DNA from: JBGOTP01 sp041476545
GTDB taxonomy: Bacteria; Acidobacteriota; Vicinamibacteria; Vicinamibacterales; CAVVIG01
Length of the DNA: 16,073 bases
Reading direction: 5' to 3'
Assembly (NCBI GenBank): GCA_041476545.1
Contig: JBGOTP010000074.1
Location: forward strand, 1-16,073
Positions 1 to 6,915 of this stretch are shown here, piece after piece. The notes under the pieces are model-generated. The model had not been told where the DNA came from. It did not search any database and worked only from the letters and a program-made list of their open reading frames with translations. A program made the translations under genes and the position numbers. Every line of letters begins with the position of its first letter. Within the stretch, counting starts at the first letter, position 1.

Positions 1-1
1 G

Positions 2-829
2 CCGTTGGTTATAGAACACTTCGATGTAGTCGAACAACTCCCGCTTGGCCTCGCGACACGTGTCGAAGCGATCGGCGAGTTCCGCCTTGATGGTCGAGAA
101 GCAGCTTTCCATCACCGCGTTGTCGTGGCAGTTGCCGCGCCGGCTCATGCTGCAGGTGATGCCGTGGGCCTCGAGCACCGCCTGGTAGTCCTCGCTGGCG
201 TACGTCGAGCCTTGATCGGAGTGGTGAAGCAAGCCGGCCGCCGGGCAGCGTCGCTTCACGGCCATATCGAGGGCTTTGATGGTCAGATGGCGATCGTTGA
301 CCGCGCTGACGGCCCACCCGACGACGAACCGCGAGAACAGATCGAGGACGACGGCGAGGTACGCTTTGCCGTGCTCGCCGATCCGCAACTCGCTGGTGTC
401 GCCCACCCAGCGCTGATTCGGGCGCGCCGCCGTGAACTCCTGCTGCAGGAGGTTGTCGGCCACTGGCTGGTCGTGATCGCTCATCGTCGTCCCCTTGTAT
501 CGCTTGCGGACGCGGGCTTTCAGCCCCTCCTCCTGCATCAACCGAATGATCCGCTTCCGACTCACGGGCTCCTGCCACTCCACGAAGTCGTCGTAGATTC
601 GCGGGCTGCCGTAGTACCCGCGGCCCCCCGTGAACGACGCATGCACAAGAATCTTGAGGCGGCGATCTTCCCGTGCTCGAGTCGACTCCGGTCGCGTACG
701 CCAGGCATAGAACCCACTCGGCGACACGCCGAGCGTGCGACAGAGCGTACTCAATGGATAGCGGGCCCTCTCCGCGTCGATCGTCGCGAAGACTACTGCT
801 GGTACCTGGCGAAGAGGGCCGACGCTTTT
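2..829 (-). CDS. IS3-family transposase OrfB, frameshift-expressed, 3' end cut by window
   Basis: This is the catalytic half of the IS3 transposase. Translation of the minus strand gives about 276 residues: an N-terminal region starting around LKSVGPLRQVPAVVFATI, an HTH_21-like segment (GRGYYGSPRIY), then the rve/DDE integrase core. Visible catalytic positions are D in RWVGDTSEL, D in LLHHSDQGSTYAS and E in NCHDNAVMESCFSTIKAEL. The end motif FDYIEVFYNQR is reached at the window edge; about 15-30 residues should follow. There is no ATG or GTG at a sensible place near the frame's beginning, and the frame is -1 relative to orfA, so it is most likely made as an OrfAB fusion by programmed frameshifting. 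No stop codon or obvious damage appears in the visible part, so it may be active. Confidence 0.88.
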
Positions 830-1107
830 AGGATGTCGCGCTCCATCCGGAGCTCGCGATTGTCTTTCCGGAGCCGCGTCAGCTCCTCGCGCTCGTCCTT
901 CATCAGCCCGCTCTTGCCCGTCGTCCGCTCGGAGCGGGCGTGTCGGACCCACAGGCTCAACGCCGATGCCGTCAGGTCCAACTCGCGGGCGACGGCCCCG
1001 ACCGTCTTCCCCTCGTCCAGGACGAGCCGGACCGCCCCTTCTTTGAACTCCTCAGAGAACTGCCGCCGCACTCGTCGGCCGGCCTTGCTTGATCCCATGC
1101 GTGCCAT
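793..1107 (-). CDS. IS3-family transposase OrfA (HTH protein)
   Basis: OrfA is the DNA-binding subunit of the element and, when fused to OrfB, its N-terminal part. The 104-residue product has a Transposase_8-type helix-turn-helix (RRQFSEEFKEGAVRLVLDEG, then VGAVARELDLTASALSLWV) and a heptad-like region ending in ELRMERDILKASALF, the usual end of IS3 OrfA. I start it at the ATG at 1107 because AGGTGG lies 5 bases upstream (1113-1118). A GTG at 1134 and an ATG at 1098 are in frame too, but the GTG would fall inside the terminal repeat or host DNA. The C-terminus (ARYQQ) lies after the frameshift site. Confidence 0.88.
   Translation of the reverse strand: MARMGSSKAGRRVRRQFSEEFKEGAVRLVLDEGKTVGAVARELDLTASALSLWVRHARSERTTGKSGLMKDEREELTRLRKDNRELRMERDILKASALFARYQQ
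825..829 (-). other. Putative -1 frameshift site (A-AAA-G) joining orfA to orfB
   Basis: On the minus strand orfA reads CTA AAA GCG here. A lysine tRNA on AAA can slip back one base onto AAA and enter the orfB frame (AAA AGC GTC). A run of A followed by G is the usual IS3-family slippage signal. OrfA ends at a TAG about 30 bases further on. The motif and frame relation are seen directly; slippage is inferred from the family. Confidence 0.6.
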
Positions 1108-1113
1108 CGTATC

Positions 1114-1133
1114 CACCTTTCGGAAGGTGTCCA
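1114..1133 (-). repeat. Right terminal end of the IS, with internal hairpin
   Basis: The outermost minus-strand bases are TGGACACCTTCCGAAAGGTG. Within them CACCTT/AAGGTG (plus-strand 1114-1119 and 1124-1129) form a perfect 6-bp stem with a 4-base loop. The same bases hold the Shine-Dalgarno sequence of orfA, so the hairpin could damp translation from outside transcripts. The matching left end is not in the window, so the repeat cannot be paired. Confidence 0.55.
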
Positions 1134-1289
1134 CGGAAACGGATCAAGCGCAAGAGCCTCAGTCGTCGCCATGGGGTGACGGCCGCGAAGCTCTCGCAGT
1201 GGCGTGACGACTTCTTGGCGGGTGGCGAGGCGCGCCTGAAGCATCGCGAGGTGGTGGTCGAGGACGAGGACACGCGGCGCCTCTGTCGA
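1134..1289 (+). pseudogene. Remnant of a second, different IS3-type orfA transposase
   Basis: The plus-strand frame beginning at 1134 reads RKRIKRKSLSRRHGVTAAKL then SQWRDDFLAGGEARLKHREV, followed by a DED..RRL segment. This is the HTH and start of the coiled-coil region of another IS3-type OrfA lineage, where a (S)RR.GVTAA.LS.WRD.FLAGGEA.LK pattern is common. It is opposite in strand to the intact IS. Its start is cut off exactly at the IS end, and after the RRL motif the frame loses sense (a Cys/Arg/Gly-rich run). The upstream part is probably on the far side of the IS, outside the window. Confidence 0.6.
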
Positions 1290-1580
1290 AGGCGGGGCAA
1301 CGCGGGCCGTGGGGCTGTCCCAAGGTCCTTTAAGGGAGATTCCGGTGCCCCGACTGGCCTAATCGTGCCTAAATCTTCCTATCGTCTGGCACCTTCGGGC
1401 CATCAGATCCCCCCGGCAGGCCATTCTCGCGTTCCCAGAAATTACCTAAACTGCATATCTCAGCTATAAGCGACGTGACCTCGCGGCAGGCAGTTGCCCG
1501 CCGCGGCGACCCGCTCTCCCGCTCTTAGGAGACTCTTTGTCATTCAGTTTGTCTGTCGAAGTGGGGGGGCAGCCAGCCCG

Positions 1581-1648
1581 TGGGGGGATGTCGCATGTCC
1601 CATACGGGGATTCCGTCGACCGACCCGGTCTAATCCTTCCCATCGTCT
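1581..1648 (+). repeat. Dispersed 68-bp repeat, copy A
   Basis: This copy and the one at 11549-11616 align over 68 bp in the same orientation. The last 38 bases agree apart from two substitutions and one compensating single-base insertion/deletion pair, including the 20-base core TCTAATCCTTCC(C/T)ATCGTCT. The first 30 bases are more diverged. No coding frame is shared. The type of repeat is unknown to me; it may be a short non-autonomous interspersed repeat. Confidence 0.65.
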
Positions 1649-1715
1649 CAACTTCGGTCGCGGATGTCTGGGCACTCTCACCGGTGCCGCGGGACGTGGC
1701 TCCGACACCGGGCTG

Positions 1716-1970
1716 GGTTACGAGCTCATGCAGGACGCCAGTGAGGCTGAACGGTCTCCGTGTGGCGGCGCCGCCGTCCTGAGGAACGCCGTTTCCCCAG
1801 CGTTCCTTAATTGGTACCGGCAGTGTCCCAGGGGGCGAGTCTATCTTTTGCGGTGTCTCGACGAGGGTGCCGTGGTCGGGTACGCGACCCTGCTCGTGCA
1901 ACCGCGGGGCCGAAGCGCGGTGGCCGTAATCGTCCACACAGACGTCGTGACGCAGGATGGGCTATCTGCT
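1716..1970 (+). pseudogene. Possible 5'-truncated acetyltransferase-like gene remnant
   Basis: One plus-strand frame here has coding-like composition and a protein-like pattern: AFLNWYRQCPRGRVYLLRCL, then DEGAVVGYATLLVQPRGRSA and VAVIVHTDVVTQDG. The order 'aromatic helix, YLL..., GxVVGY..L..., VAVIV.TD' resembles the central strands of a GNAT-type N-acyltransferase, but the family assignment is weak. No start codon with a ribosome site precedes it, its beginning runs into the 68-bp repeat region, and its end turns into Arg/Pro-rich sequence. I read it as a broken gene on the operon's upstream border. It could also be a chance frame. Confidence 0.3.
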
Positions 1971-1978
1971 CGGATAGT

Positions 1979-1992
1979 GCGGGCGCGCCCGC
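1979..1992. promoter_or_regulatory. Perfect 14-bp palindrome upstream of the operon
   Basis: GCGGGCGCGCCCGC equals its own reverse complement and sits 50 bases before the first operon gene, flanked by AGTG and, further out, CACT. It could be a regulator binding site or part of an RNA hairpin. In GC-rich DNA it may also be chance. No -10/-35 pair could be tied to it. Confidence 0.25.
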
Positions 1993-2041
1993 CGCCACTG
2001 AAACACGAGAGTCGTGATGCCCTTGCTAATGGAGACCAACT

Positions 2042-2515
2042 ATGGTCACTGCGCTCCTCATGACTGATCGATTCCGCCTCAATGCACCTTCTGCCGTCAG
2101 TGAAACGATCGACGGCGAAGCCGTGATCATGAACCTGAAGACCGGGAACTATTACAGTATCGACAAATGTGGCGCTGTCTTGTGGGACTGGATCATGCAG
2201 GGTCGTTCTCTCGCGAACGTGATTGACTTGGCGCAGCACCACTACTCGGGAGATGCCGGCACGATCAAGGACGCGGTCATTCAGTTCGTTGGCGAACTGC
2301 TGAATCAGGAATTGGTGAAACGGGTCGACGCCGGGAAGGCCATCGAACCGTCGCAGAATGCGTCGGCTGACACGCGCGGTTCACGCGGCCCTTTCGAGCT
2401 TCCCCAGCTGAATGTCTACCACGACATGCAGGATCTGCTCTTGCTTGATCCAATCCACGACGTCGACGATGAGGGCTGGCCGAGCGCCAAACCTGACGCG
2501 CGTGTTGACGGCTAA
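2042..2515 (+). CDS. PqqD-family peptide-binding protein with extended acidic C-terminal tail
   Basis: PqqD proteins are winged-helix RiPP recognition elements that bind leader peptides and present them to modifying enzymes. Residues about 10-95 fit: FRLNAPSAVSETIDGEAVIM, NLKTGNYYSIDKCGAVLWDW ('...G.yy.ld..g..iW..') and a helical end FVGELLNQELVKRV. The protein has 157 residues; stand-alone PqqD is about 90. The extra part is a Ser/Asp/Gly linker (about 98-117) and a tail, LPQLNVYHDMQDLLLLDPIH followed by DVDDEGWP (120-147), which looks purposeful rather than random. I recall similar LLLLDPIH.VDE.GWP ends on other PqqD-like proteins, but cannot check. Start chosen at 2042: GGAG at 2031-2034 is 7 bases upstream. 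The ATG at 2060 is an alternative. Confidence 0.85.
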   Translation: MVTALLMTDRFRLNAPSAVSETIDGEAVIMNLKTGNYYSIDKCGAVLWDWIMQGRSLANVIDLAQHHYSGDAGTIKDAVIQFVGELLNQELVKRVDAGKAIEPSQNASADTRGSRGPFELPQLNVYHDMQDLLLLDPIHDVDDEGWPSAKPDARVDG

Positions 2516-2527
2516 CGGTGGGCAACG

Positions 2528-3229
2528 ATGAGCGACTTTGCAGCGGTCAGCGTGATACTCATCGTGCGCAATGGCGAAGACTATATCGGCGCCGCGCTGG
2601 AAAGTGTCGTGCAGGGCGAATATCGCCCATCCGAGATTCTGGTGATCGACGGTGATTCCACTGATCGAACGTGCGAAATCGCGCGCACATTTCCGCTCGT
2701 GCGTGTTGTACACCAGCAGACGCGGGGCATCACCGACGCGTATAACGAAGGCATTGCGGCCGCCCGAAGCGACACGGTGGCATTCATTTCCCATGACGAT
2801 CTCTGGGAACCGGACAAACTCGCACTGCAGATGCTCGATCTTCGGACGCACCCGCAGGCGCAGTACTGTGTTTGCATGGTGCAGCACTTCTTGAACCCCG
2901 GCGATGAAATCCCGGAGGGCTTTCGGCCGGAACTGCTGCAGACGCCGGTGACGGGGATGATCATGGAGGCGCTGGTGGCCCGCAAGTCGGTCTTCGAGCG
3001 AGTCGGCTCCTTCAATGCCGACTTCAGCGTCAGCTCGGACACCGAGTGGTTCGCACGAGCCAGAGACGCCGGCGTACCGATGAACGTTGTGCCCAAGACG
3101 TTGGTGCGCAAACGCGTCCACGGGAGCAACAACTCCATACATTTCAAGAATCTCAATCAGCTGTTGTTGCGCGCGATGCGGGACTCCGTTCGACGAAAGA
3201 CGCGGACCGCCACAGCGTACAAGACCTAG
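2528..3229 (+). CDS. Glycosyltransferase family 2 (first of three GT2 domains)
   Basis: This is a GT-A fold inverting glycosyltransferase; sugar donor and acceptor cannot be read from sequence. The N-terminal nucleotide-binding half begins VSVILIVRNGEDYIGAALES (7-26), with DGDSTDRT (41-48) and a metal-binding DXD-like site SHDDLW (88-93). The C-terminal half has FERVGSFNADFSVSSDTEWF (156-175), giving the catalytic acidic motif (S/D)DTEW, then KRVHGSNNS (195-203). At 233 residues without membrane segments it is a compact cytoplasmic GT2. The HDD in place of the usual DxD/DAD is a mild variant. Its GGTGGG (2517-2522) is a weak ribosome site. The gene is wedged between the PqqD-like gene (12 bp) and the next GT2 (3 bp), so it is likely a tailoring enzyme of the same product. 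Confidence 0.88.
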   Translation: MSDFAAVSVILIVRNGEDYIGAALESVVQGEYRPSEILVIDGDSTDRTCEIARTFPLVRVVHQQTRGITDAYNEGIAAARSDTVAFISHDDLWEPDKLALQMLDLRTHPQAQYCVCMVQHFLNPGDEIPEGFRPELLQTPVTGMIMEALVARKSVFERVGSFNADFSVSSDTEWFARARDAGVPMNVVPKTLVRKRVHGSNNSIHFKNLNQLLLRAMRDSVRRKTRTATAYKT

Positions 3230-3232
3230 CTC

Positions 3233-3922
3233 GTGGCTGCTCCACTCGTCAGCGTTATCGTCCCGTGTTTCAATGCCGCACCCTACCTGGCGGAAGCGAT
3301 CCAAAGCATTCTTGGCCAGGGCCATGCCCCGCTCGAAACGATCGTCGTCGACGATGGCTCCACGGATGGGAGCGGCGCGATCGCGCAATCGTTCGGTGAG
3401 AAAGTCATCTATCGGAGGCAGGCCAATCAGGGCATCAGCAGCGCGAGAAACACAGGACTGGAAGATTGTCGCGGCGACGTCATTGCCTTTCTCGACGCCG
3501 ACGATCTCTGGACCGACCGGAGCCTGGCAGTCCGCTTGGCCGCCCTAGTCGGCACCCCGGAGGCTGGCTGTGTTTACGGTGGCGTGGAGCAGTTCATCAG
3601 CCTGGATGTCTCCGAAGCCGAACGCAGTCACATCGTCTGCCCGCCGAAGCCCCGCCAGGGGCGTATAGCCGGAGCGCTGATCGTGACGCGCAACGCCTTC
3701 GAGCGTATCGGGTATTTCGACCGGAACTTTCGCCAAGGCGAAATGATGGATTGGGTCGCTCGCGCCGAAGAAGCGCGTGTGATGACGGTCAGTATCGATG
3801 CCGTGGTGTTGCGACGACGCATACACACGAACAACACGGTCAGGCAAAACCGGGAGCAACAGACGGATTACCTGCAGGTGCTGAAAGCCCTGCTCGATCG
3901 GCGTCGCCAGCAAGCCGGGTAA
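3233..3922 (+). CDS. Glycosyltransferase family 2 (second GT2 domain)
   Basis: This is another compact cytoplasmic GT2 of 229 residues. Motifs in order: PLVSVIVPCFNAAPYLAEAI (4-23), VDDGSTD (39-45), NQGISSARNTGLE (65-77), FLDADDLW (86-93, the donor/metal site), then FERIGYFDRNFRQGEMMDWV (156-175) and RRRIHTNNTV (194-203). The pattern FER(V/I)G.F...(D/M)(T/M)(E/D)W followed by R.H..NN is shared with the gene before it and with the C-terminus of the fusion protein at 6916-8709, so the three look like relatives duplicated within the operon. Translation starts at GTG 3233, only 3 bases after the previous stop, which suggests translational coupling. Donor and acceptor are unknown. Confidence 0.9.
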   Translation: MAAPLVSVIVPCFNAAPYLAEAIQSILGQGHAPLETIVVDDGSTDGSGAIAQSFGEKVIYRRQANQGISSARNTGLEDCRGDVIAFLDADDLWTDRSLAVRLAALVGTPEAGCVYGGVEQFISLDVSEAERSHIVCPPKPRQGRIAGALIVTRNAFERIGYFDRNFRQGEMMDWVARAEEARVMTVSIDAVVLRRRIHTNNTVRQNREQQTDYLQVLKALLDRRRQQAG

Positions 3923-3931
3923 ACGTACACG

Positions 3932-5140
3932 ATGGCACACGACGGCACCCCATACAGCTTCACGAAGCCTGGCCTCTGGCCATCGCGGTCGCAGGAGCAA
4001 CTGTTGCGCGCGGCCCTGCTCGACGGTGAGGCGGCCCGGCAAGCCTGGCAGCAATGGCGAGCGAGCATCGATCCCGACGGACACTTCGACCGGGGGAGCT
4101 TCCGACTGCTGCCCTTGCTGTATCACAACATGCACCGGCTCGGTGTTCAGGACCCGTTAATGCGGCGCCTGAAAGGTGCCTATCGCATGTCCTGGGTCGA
4201 GACCCACCGACTATTCCATCACATGCGGCCGCTGTTGCGGAGTTTGAGCGAGCGAGGCATACGGACGCTACTACTGAAGGGCGCTCCGCTTGCCTGTGCC
4301 TATTACGATTCGCCGGCGGTGCGCCCCTTGACCGACGTTGACGTGCTGGTGTACTCGCGCGATGTGCGCCGGGTGATGGGCTTTCTCGAAGCCTCAGGAT
4401 GGAAGCGCCACGGCTCTGCCACTGACGAGGACCTGCACTACCGTCACTCCATGCAGTACTCCGACGTCGATGGTCAGGAATTTGACCTCCATTGGCATGC
4501 GCTGTATGAGTTTTGCCACGCCACGGCGGATGCCAGGTTCTGGGATCACTGCGTTCCATTCGAATTCGAAGGAGTCAACACCCATCGGCTGGACACCACT
4601 CATACTCTCCTGCACACAATCATCCACGGTATTCGTTGGAACACTGAGCCCCCTATCCGGTGGATCGCCGATGCTGTGACGCTCCTGAAGGCCGACGGGG
4701 ACGGCGTCGACTGGGATTACATCGGACGCTTCGCGCAGGAGAACAGGATCGCCTATCGCCTCGCGCTCGGTCTGGGATACCTGGAACAGCGCTTGGATGT
4801 GCCGATCCCGGCGGTGGCCATGCAACGGCTGCTAAATGCCGGTACGACATGGTTGGAGAGAGTCGAAAACACCAACGTGTTGGCCGACCACGGCCGCATC
4901 TATCGGATTCCGATGTTTGGAAGCCTGTGGCTGATTATGACGGAGTATTGCCGCTTTGCCGCTGGCCAGGGACCGTTGAGGCAGTGGAGCGGTTTTCCGC
5001 ACTATCTTCGCTACCGCTGGCACCTGAACGGCCGACGCGACATCCCCATGGTGTTCGTGAAGAGCCTCATCCGGCGAGCGAGACGGCTGTTGACTCGTCA
5101 TGCGACGCACTCGATCGCCGAGAAGCCAGGCGCGGCTTGA
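3932..5140 (+). CDS. Nucleotidyltransferase-family protein (NTP_transf_5 type)
   Basis: This 402-residue protein belongs to the group annotated as 'nucleotidyltransferase family' (NTP_transf_5, PF14907). Typical features are LLLKGAPLACAYYD (113-126), RPLTDVDVLV (131-140) with the two aspartates that would bind metal, FDLHWHALY (184-192) with a further acidic residue, and HTIIHGIRW..EPPIRWIADA in the middle. Members sit in lasso-peptide and capsule-like loci. As I recall, in the pseudomycoidin pathway such a protein is linked to attaching sugar to a phosphorylated peptide, so the name may mislead about its reaction. It lies 9 bases after GT2 number two and 17 bases before the exporter. No strong Shine-Dalgarno is visible at its ATG. 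The specific substrate is unknown. Confidence 0.85.
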   Translation: MAHDGTPYSFTKPGLWPSRSQEQLLRAALLDGEAARQAWQQWRASIDPDGHFDRGSFRLLPLLYHNMHRLGVQDPLMRRLKGAYRMSWVETHRLFHHMRPLLRSLSERGIRTLLLKGAPLACAYYDSPAVRPLTDVDVLVYSRDVRRVMGFLEASGWKRHGSATDEDLHYRHSMQYSDVDGQEFDLHWHALYEFCHATADARFWDHCVPFEFEGVNTHRLDTTHTLLHTIIHGIRWNTEPPIRWIADAVTLLKADGDGVDWDYIGRFAQENRIAYRLALGLGYLEQRLDVPIPAVAMQRLLNAGTTWLERVENTNVLADHGRIYRIPMFGSLWLIMTEYCRFAAGQGPLRQWSGFPHYLRYRWHLNGRRDIPMVFVKSLIRRARRLLTRHATHSIAEKPGAA

Positions 5141-5157
5141 ATCGGCAGGCAGCAACC

Positions 5158-6903
5158 GTGACTGAAACCGGGAGCCAGGCACCCTCTCAACCAGGCGACG
5201 CAAGGCGGCCACTCAATGGCCGGCTGGCGCTATTCGACGGGTCCGCGTGGCGTTACTTCTACACGTACTGCCGGGACAAGCGATCGCGGCTTGCGTTCTA
5301 TATCGTTGTCACGTCGATTCAATCGATGCTGGTGCTTCCGGTTCTCTACCTGGTCCGCTACACCTTCGACAGCGCGATCCCTCGGGGCAACGTTCGTATG
5401 CTCTTCGTGTTCGGCGCGGGCATTCTCGCCGTGCGCCTGGCCAACAGTCTGGTCAGCCTGCGGATGCGGGCCTTTGTCCTGAGAATCAATACGGATGTCG
5501 TTCATGCGATGCGACGGGATTTGGTCGTCAAACTATATGACCTGTCGCACGACTTCCATACCCGCATGAACAAAGACGCGATCCACACGCAGATCGTGCA
5601 GGATACCTCGCGCGTGGACGTCATGGGCAATGCCCTACTGTCTAACATACTCCCGGCGTTGGTCACGAGCGGTGCACTGCTGGTGGTGTTGTGCGCTCTC
5701 AATTGGAGGCTCGTGCTGGCGGCGGCGGCGATTGTCCCGCTGGTGTGGATCGCCGCCCACGTCACCGGGCGTTTCGTCAAGCGGGAAGTGTACGCGTTTC
5801 AACGCGCCTTCGAGGTGTTCAGCGGCGGTGTGCTGTTCGTGCTCAAGCATATGAACCTGACGCGCGTCCAGGGCTACGAGGCTGAAGAAAGCGAACGCCA
5901 AGCCGGTCATATCCGCGACCTTCGGGACAAGAGCGTGCGGATGGCCATGAGCTATGCGGTACACAACCAGGTGCAGCAGAATGTTTCCGGTGTGGCCGGG
6001 CTCGTGATTCTGGTTCTGGGCGGTGCCGCCATCGCCCAGGGACGGATGAGCCTCGGCGAGTTCATGTCGTTCTACGTCGCGGCAGGACTGCTGAACGGTT
6101 CGGTCAGTTCCGCTCTCGGTGGTCTACCGGAGGTCATCGCCGGCAACGCATCGCTCGTGAGCTTGCGTGCGTTGATGAGCAGCGATGACGTGAGCCCCTA
6201 TGCCGGCCGGCGGCAAATCGGCTTTCGCGGCAACATCGAGCTGCGTCGGGTGGCGTTTCAGTACGGCGACGCTCGGCTGTTGGACGATGTCTCGCTCACG
6301 ATCCGTCCCGGCGCGAACCTTGCCGTGGTCGGTCCGAATGGCACGGGGAAGAGCACCTTGGTGGGCCTGATCTTGGGCTTCAACAAACCTGGCCTCGGGG
6401 GCGTCTATGCCGACGGGATAGCGTACGACGAACTCGACCTGCGCCAATTGCGCCGGTCGATCGGAGTGGTCCCGCAGCATCCCACGTTCTTTTCCGGCAC
6501 CGTGTTTGAGAATATTGCCTACGGTACGCCGGATGCGAGCCGCGCCGACGTCACGACCGCCGCGCGACTCGCCTTGGCGGACGAGTTCGTGCAGTCGTTG
6601 CCCAAAGGCTATGACACCCAGGTGGGCGACGACGGCGTTCGGTTGTCCGGCGGCGAATGCCAACGGCTGGCGCTTGCACGTGCTCTGTTGGCGCAACCAA
6701 GAGTGCTGATTCTCGACGAGCCGACCAACCACCTCGATGCGGAGTCGGTCGAACGCCTGATGGCTGGACTGATTGCCTGGCCTGATCGACCCGCGATTGT
6801 CACCATCAGTCACGACTCGCACGTGCTGAGCTACGTCGATGACGTTTATCGACTGAGCGACGGCCGGTTGCTGTCGCCTTTGGCTCAACGTTGCGCGAGC
6901 TAG
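5158..6903 (+). CDS. ABC exporter, membrane and ATPase domains in one chain
   Basis: This is a 581-residue type IV (type I exporter) half-transporter expected to dimerise in the inner membrane. The transmembrane domain covers about residues 35-330, with hydrophobic segments such as LAFYIVVTSIQSMLVLPVLY, MLFVFGAGILAVRLANSLVS and LVLAAAAIVPLVWIAAHVTG. The nucleotide-binding domain has Walker A GPNGTGKST (392-400), Q-loop VVPQHPTFFSGTVFENIAYG, signature LSGGECQRLALARAL (from 496), Walker B VLILDEPTNHLD (from 516) and H-loop His552. I start at GTG 5158: the frame is open upstream, but that region overlaps the preceding gene and translates to non-membrane Arg-rich sequence. No peptidase C39 domain is present, so any leader must be removed otherwise. 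Placement suggests it exports the modified product. Confidence 0.9.
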   Translation: MTETGSQAPSQPGDARRPLNGRLALFDGSAWRYFYTYCRDKRSRLAFYIVVTSIQSMLVLPVLYLVRYTFDSAIPRGNVRMLFVFGAGILAVRLANSLVSLRMRAFVLRINTDVVHAMRRDLVVKLYDLSHDFHTRMNKDAIHTQIVQDTSRVDVMGNALLSNILPALVTSGALLVVLCALNWRLVLAAAAIVPLVWIAAHVTGRFVKREVYAFQRAFEVFSGGVLFVLKHMNLTRVQGYEAEESERQAGHIRDLRDKSVRMAMSYAVHNQVQQNVSGVAGLVILVLGGAAIAQGRMSLGEFMSFYVAAGLLNGSVSSALGGLPEVIAGNASLVSLRALMSSDDVSPYAGRRQIGFRGNIELRRVAFQYGDARLLDDVSLTIRPGANLAVVGPNGTGKSTLVGLILGFNKPGLGGVYADGIAYDELDLRQLRRSIGVVPQHPTFFSGTVFENIAYGTPDASRADVTTAARLALADEFVQSLPKGYDTQVGDDGVRLSGGECQRLALARALLAQPRVLILDEPTNHLDAESVERLMAGLIAWPDRPAIVTISHDSHVLSYVDDVYRLSDGRLLSPLAQRCAS

Positions 6904-6915
6904 CGAAAGGGCTAG

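Larger units (their letters stand above)
1..1133 (-). mobile_element. IS3-family insertion sequence, partial (left end outside window)
   Basis: The block reads on the minus strand as a typical IS3 element: a small orfA with a helix-turn-helix and leucine-zipper-like tail, then orfB in the -1 frame carrying a DDE integrase core. The right boundary is placed at 1133 because the minus strand there starts TGGACACCTTCC, and IS3 elements end in 5'-TG...CA-3'. The distal end of orfB and the other inverted repeat fall outside the window, so neither the full length nor the target duplication can be seen. DNA directly outside the end (from 1134) is a piece of another transposase gene, so the element seems to have landed in older mobile DNA. 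Confidence 0.9.
1290..2041. other. Decayed intergenic stretch without an intact gene
   Basis: About 750 bp separate the transposase debris from the first operon gene. I see no intact gene and no tRNA. It contains a 13-base piece CTTCCTATCGTCT (1375-1387) that matches the core of the 68-bp repeat at 11549-11616, a full repeat copy at 1581-1648, a stretch that may be a gene remnant (1716-1970) and a 14-bp palindrome at 1979-1992. Long frames exist on both strands but their translations are low-complexity Arg/Pro/Gly runs typical of shadow frames in GC-rich DNA. The operon's promoter presumably lies here; no convincing -35/-10 pair was found. Confidence 0.6.

Noticed and set aside
9..578. Minus-strand frame of 189 codons within orfB
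   Set aside because: Arg/Pro/Gly-rich shadow; the DDE motifs are in a different minus-strand frame.
5..1207. Long plus-strand open frame of 400 codons across the IS
   Set aside because: It is the antisense of the transposase genes; its translation has no family features, while the minus strand gives clear IS3 OrfA and OrfB motifs.
1464..1937. Minus-strand frame of 157 codons upstream of the operon
   Set aside because: Low-complexity Thr/Arg/Gly sequence without a ribosome site; the better, though weak, candidate here is the plus-strand remnant.
2381..3388. Minus-strand frame of 335 codons opposite the GT2 genes
   Set aside because: Shadow frame; the plus strand encodes two clear GT2s with all motifs.
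4660..5157. N-terminal extension of the ABC transporter by 166 codons
   Set aside because: The region overlaps the nucleotidyltransferase-like gene and translates to Arg-rich sequence; GTG 5158 just after that gene's stop suits the usual length of such exporters.
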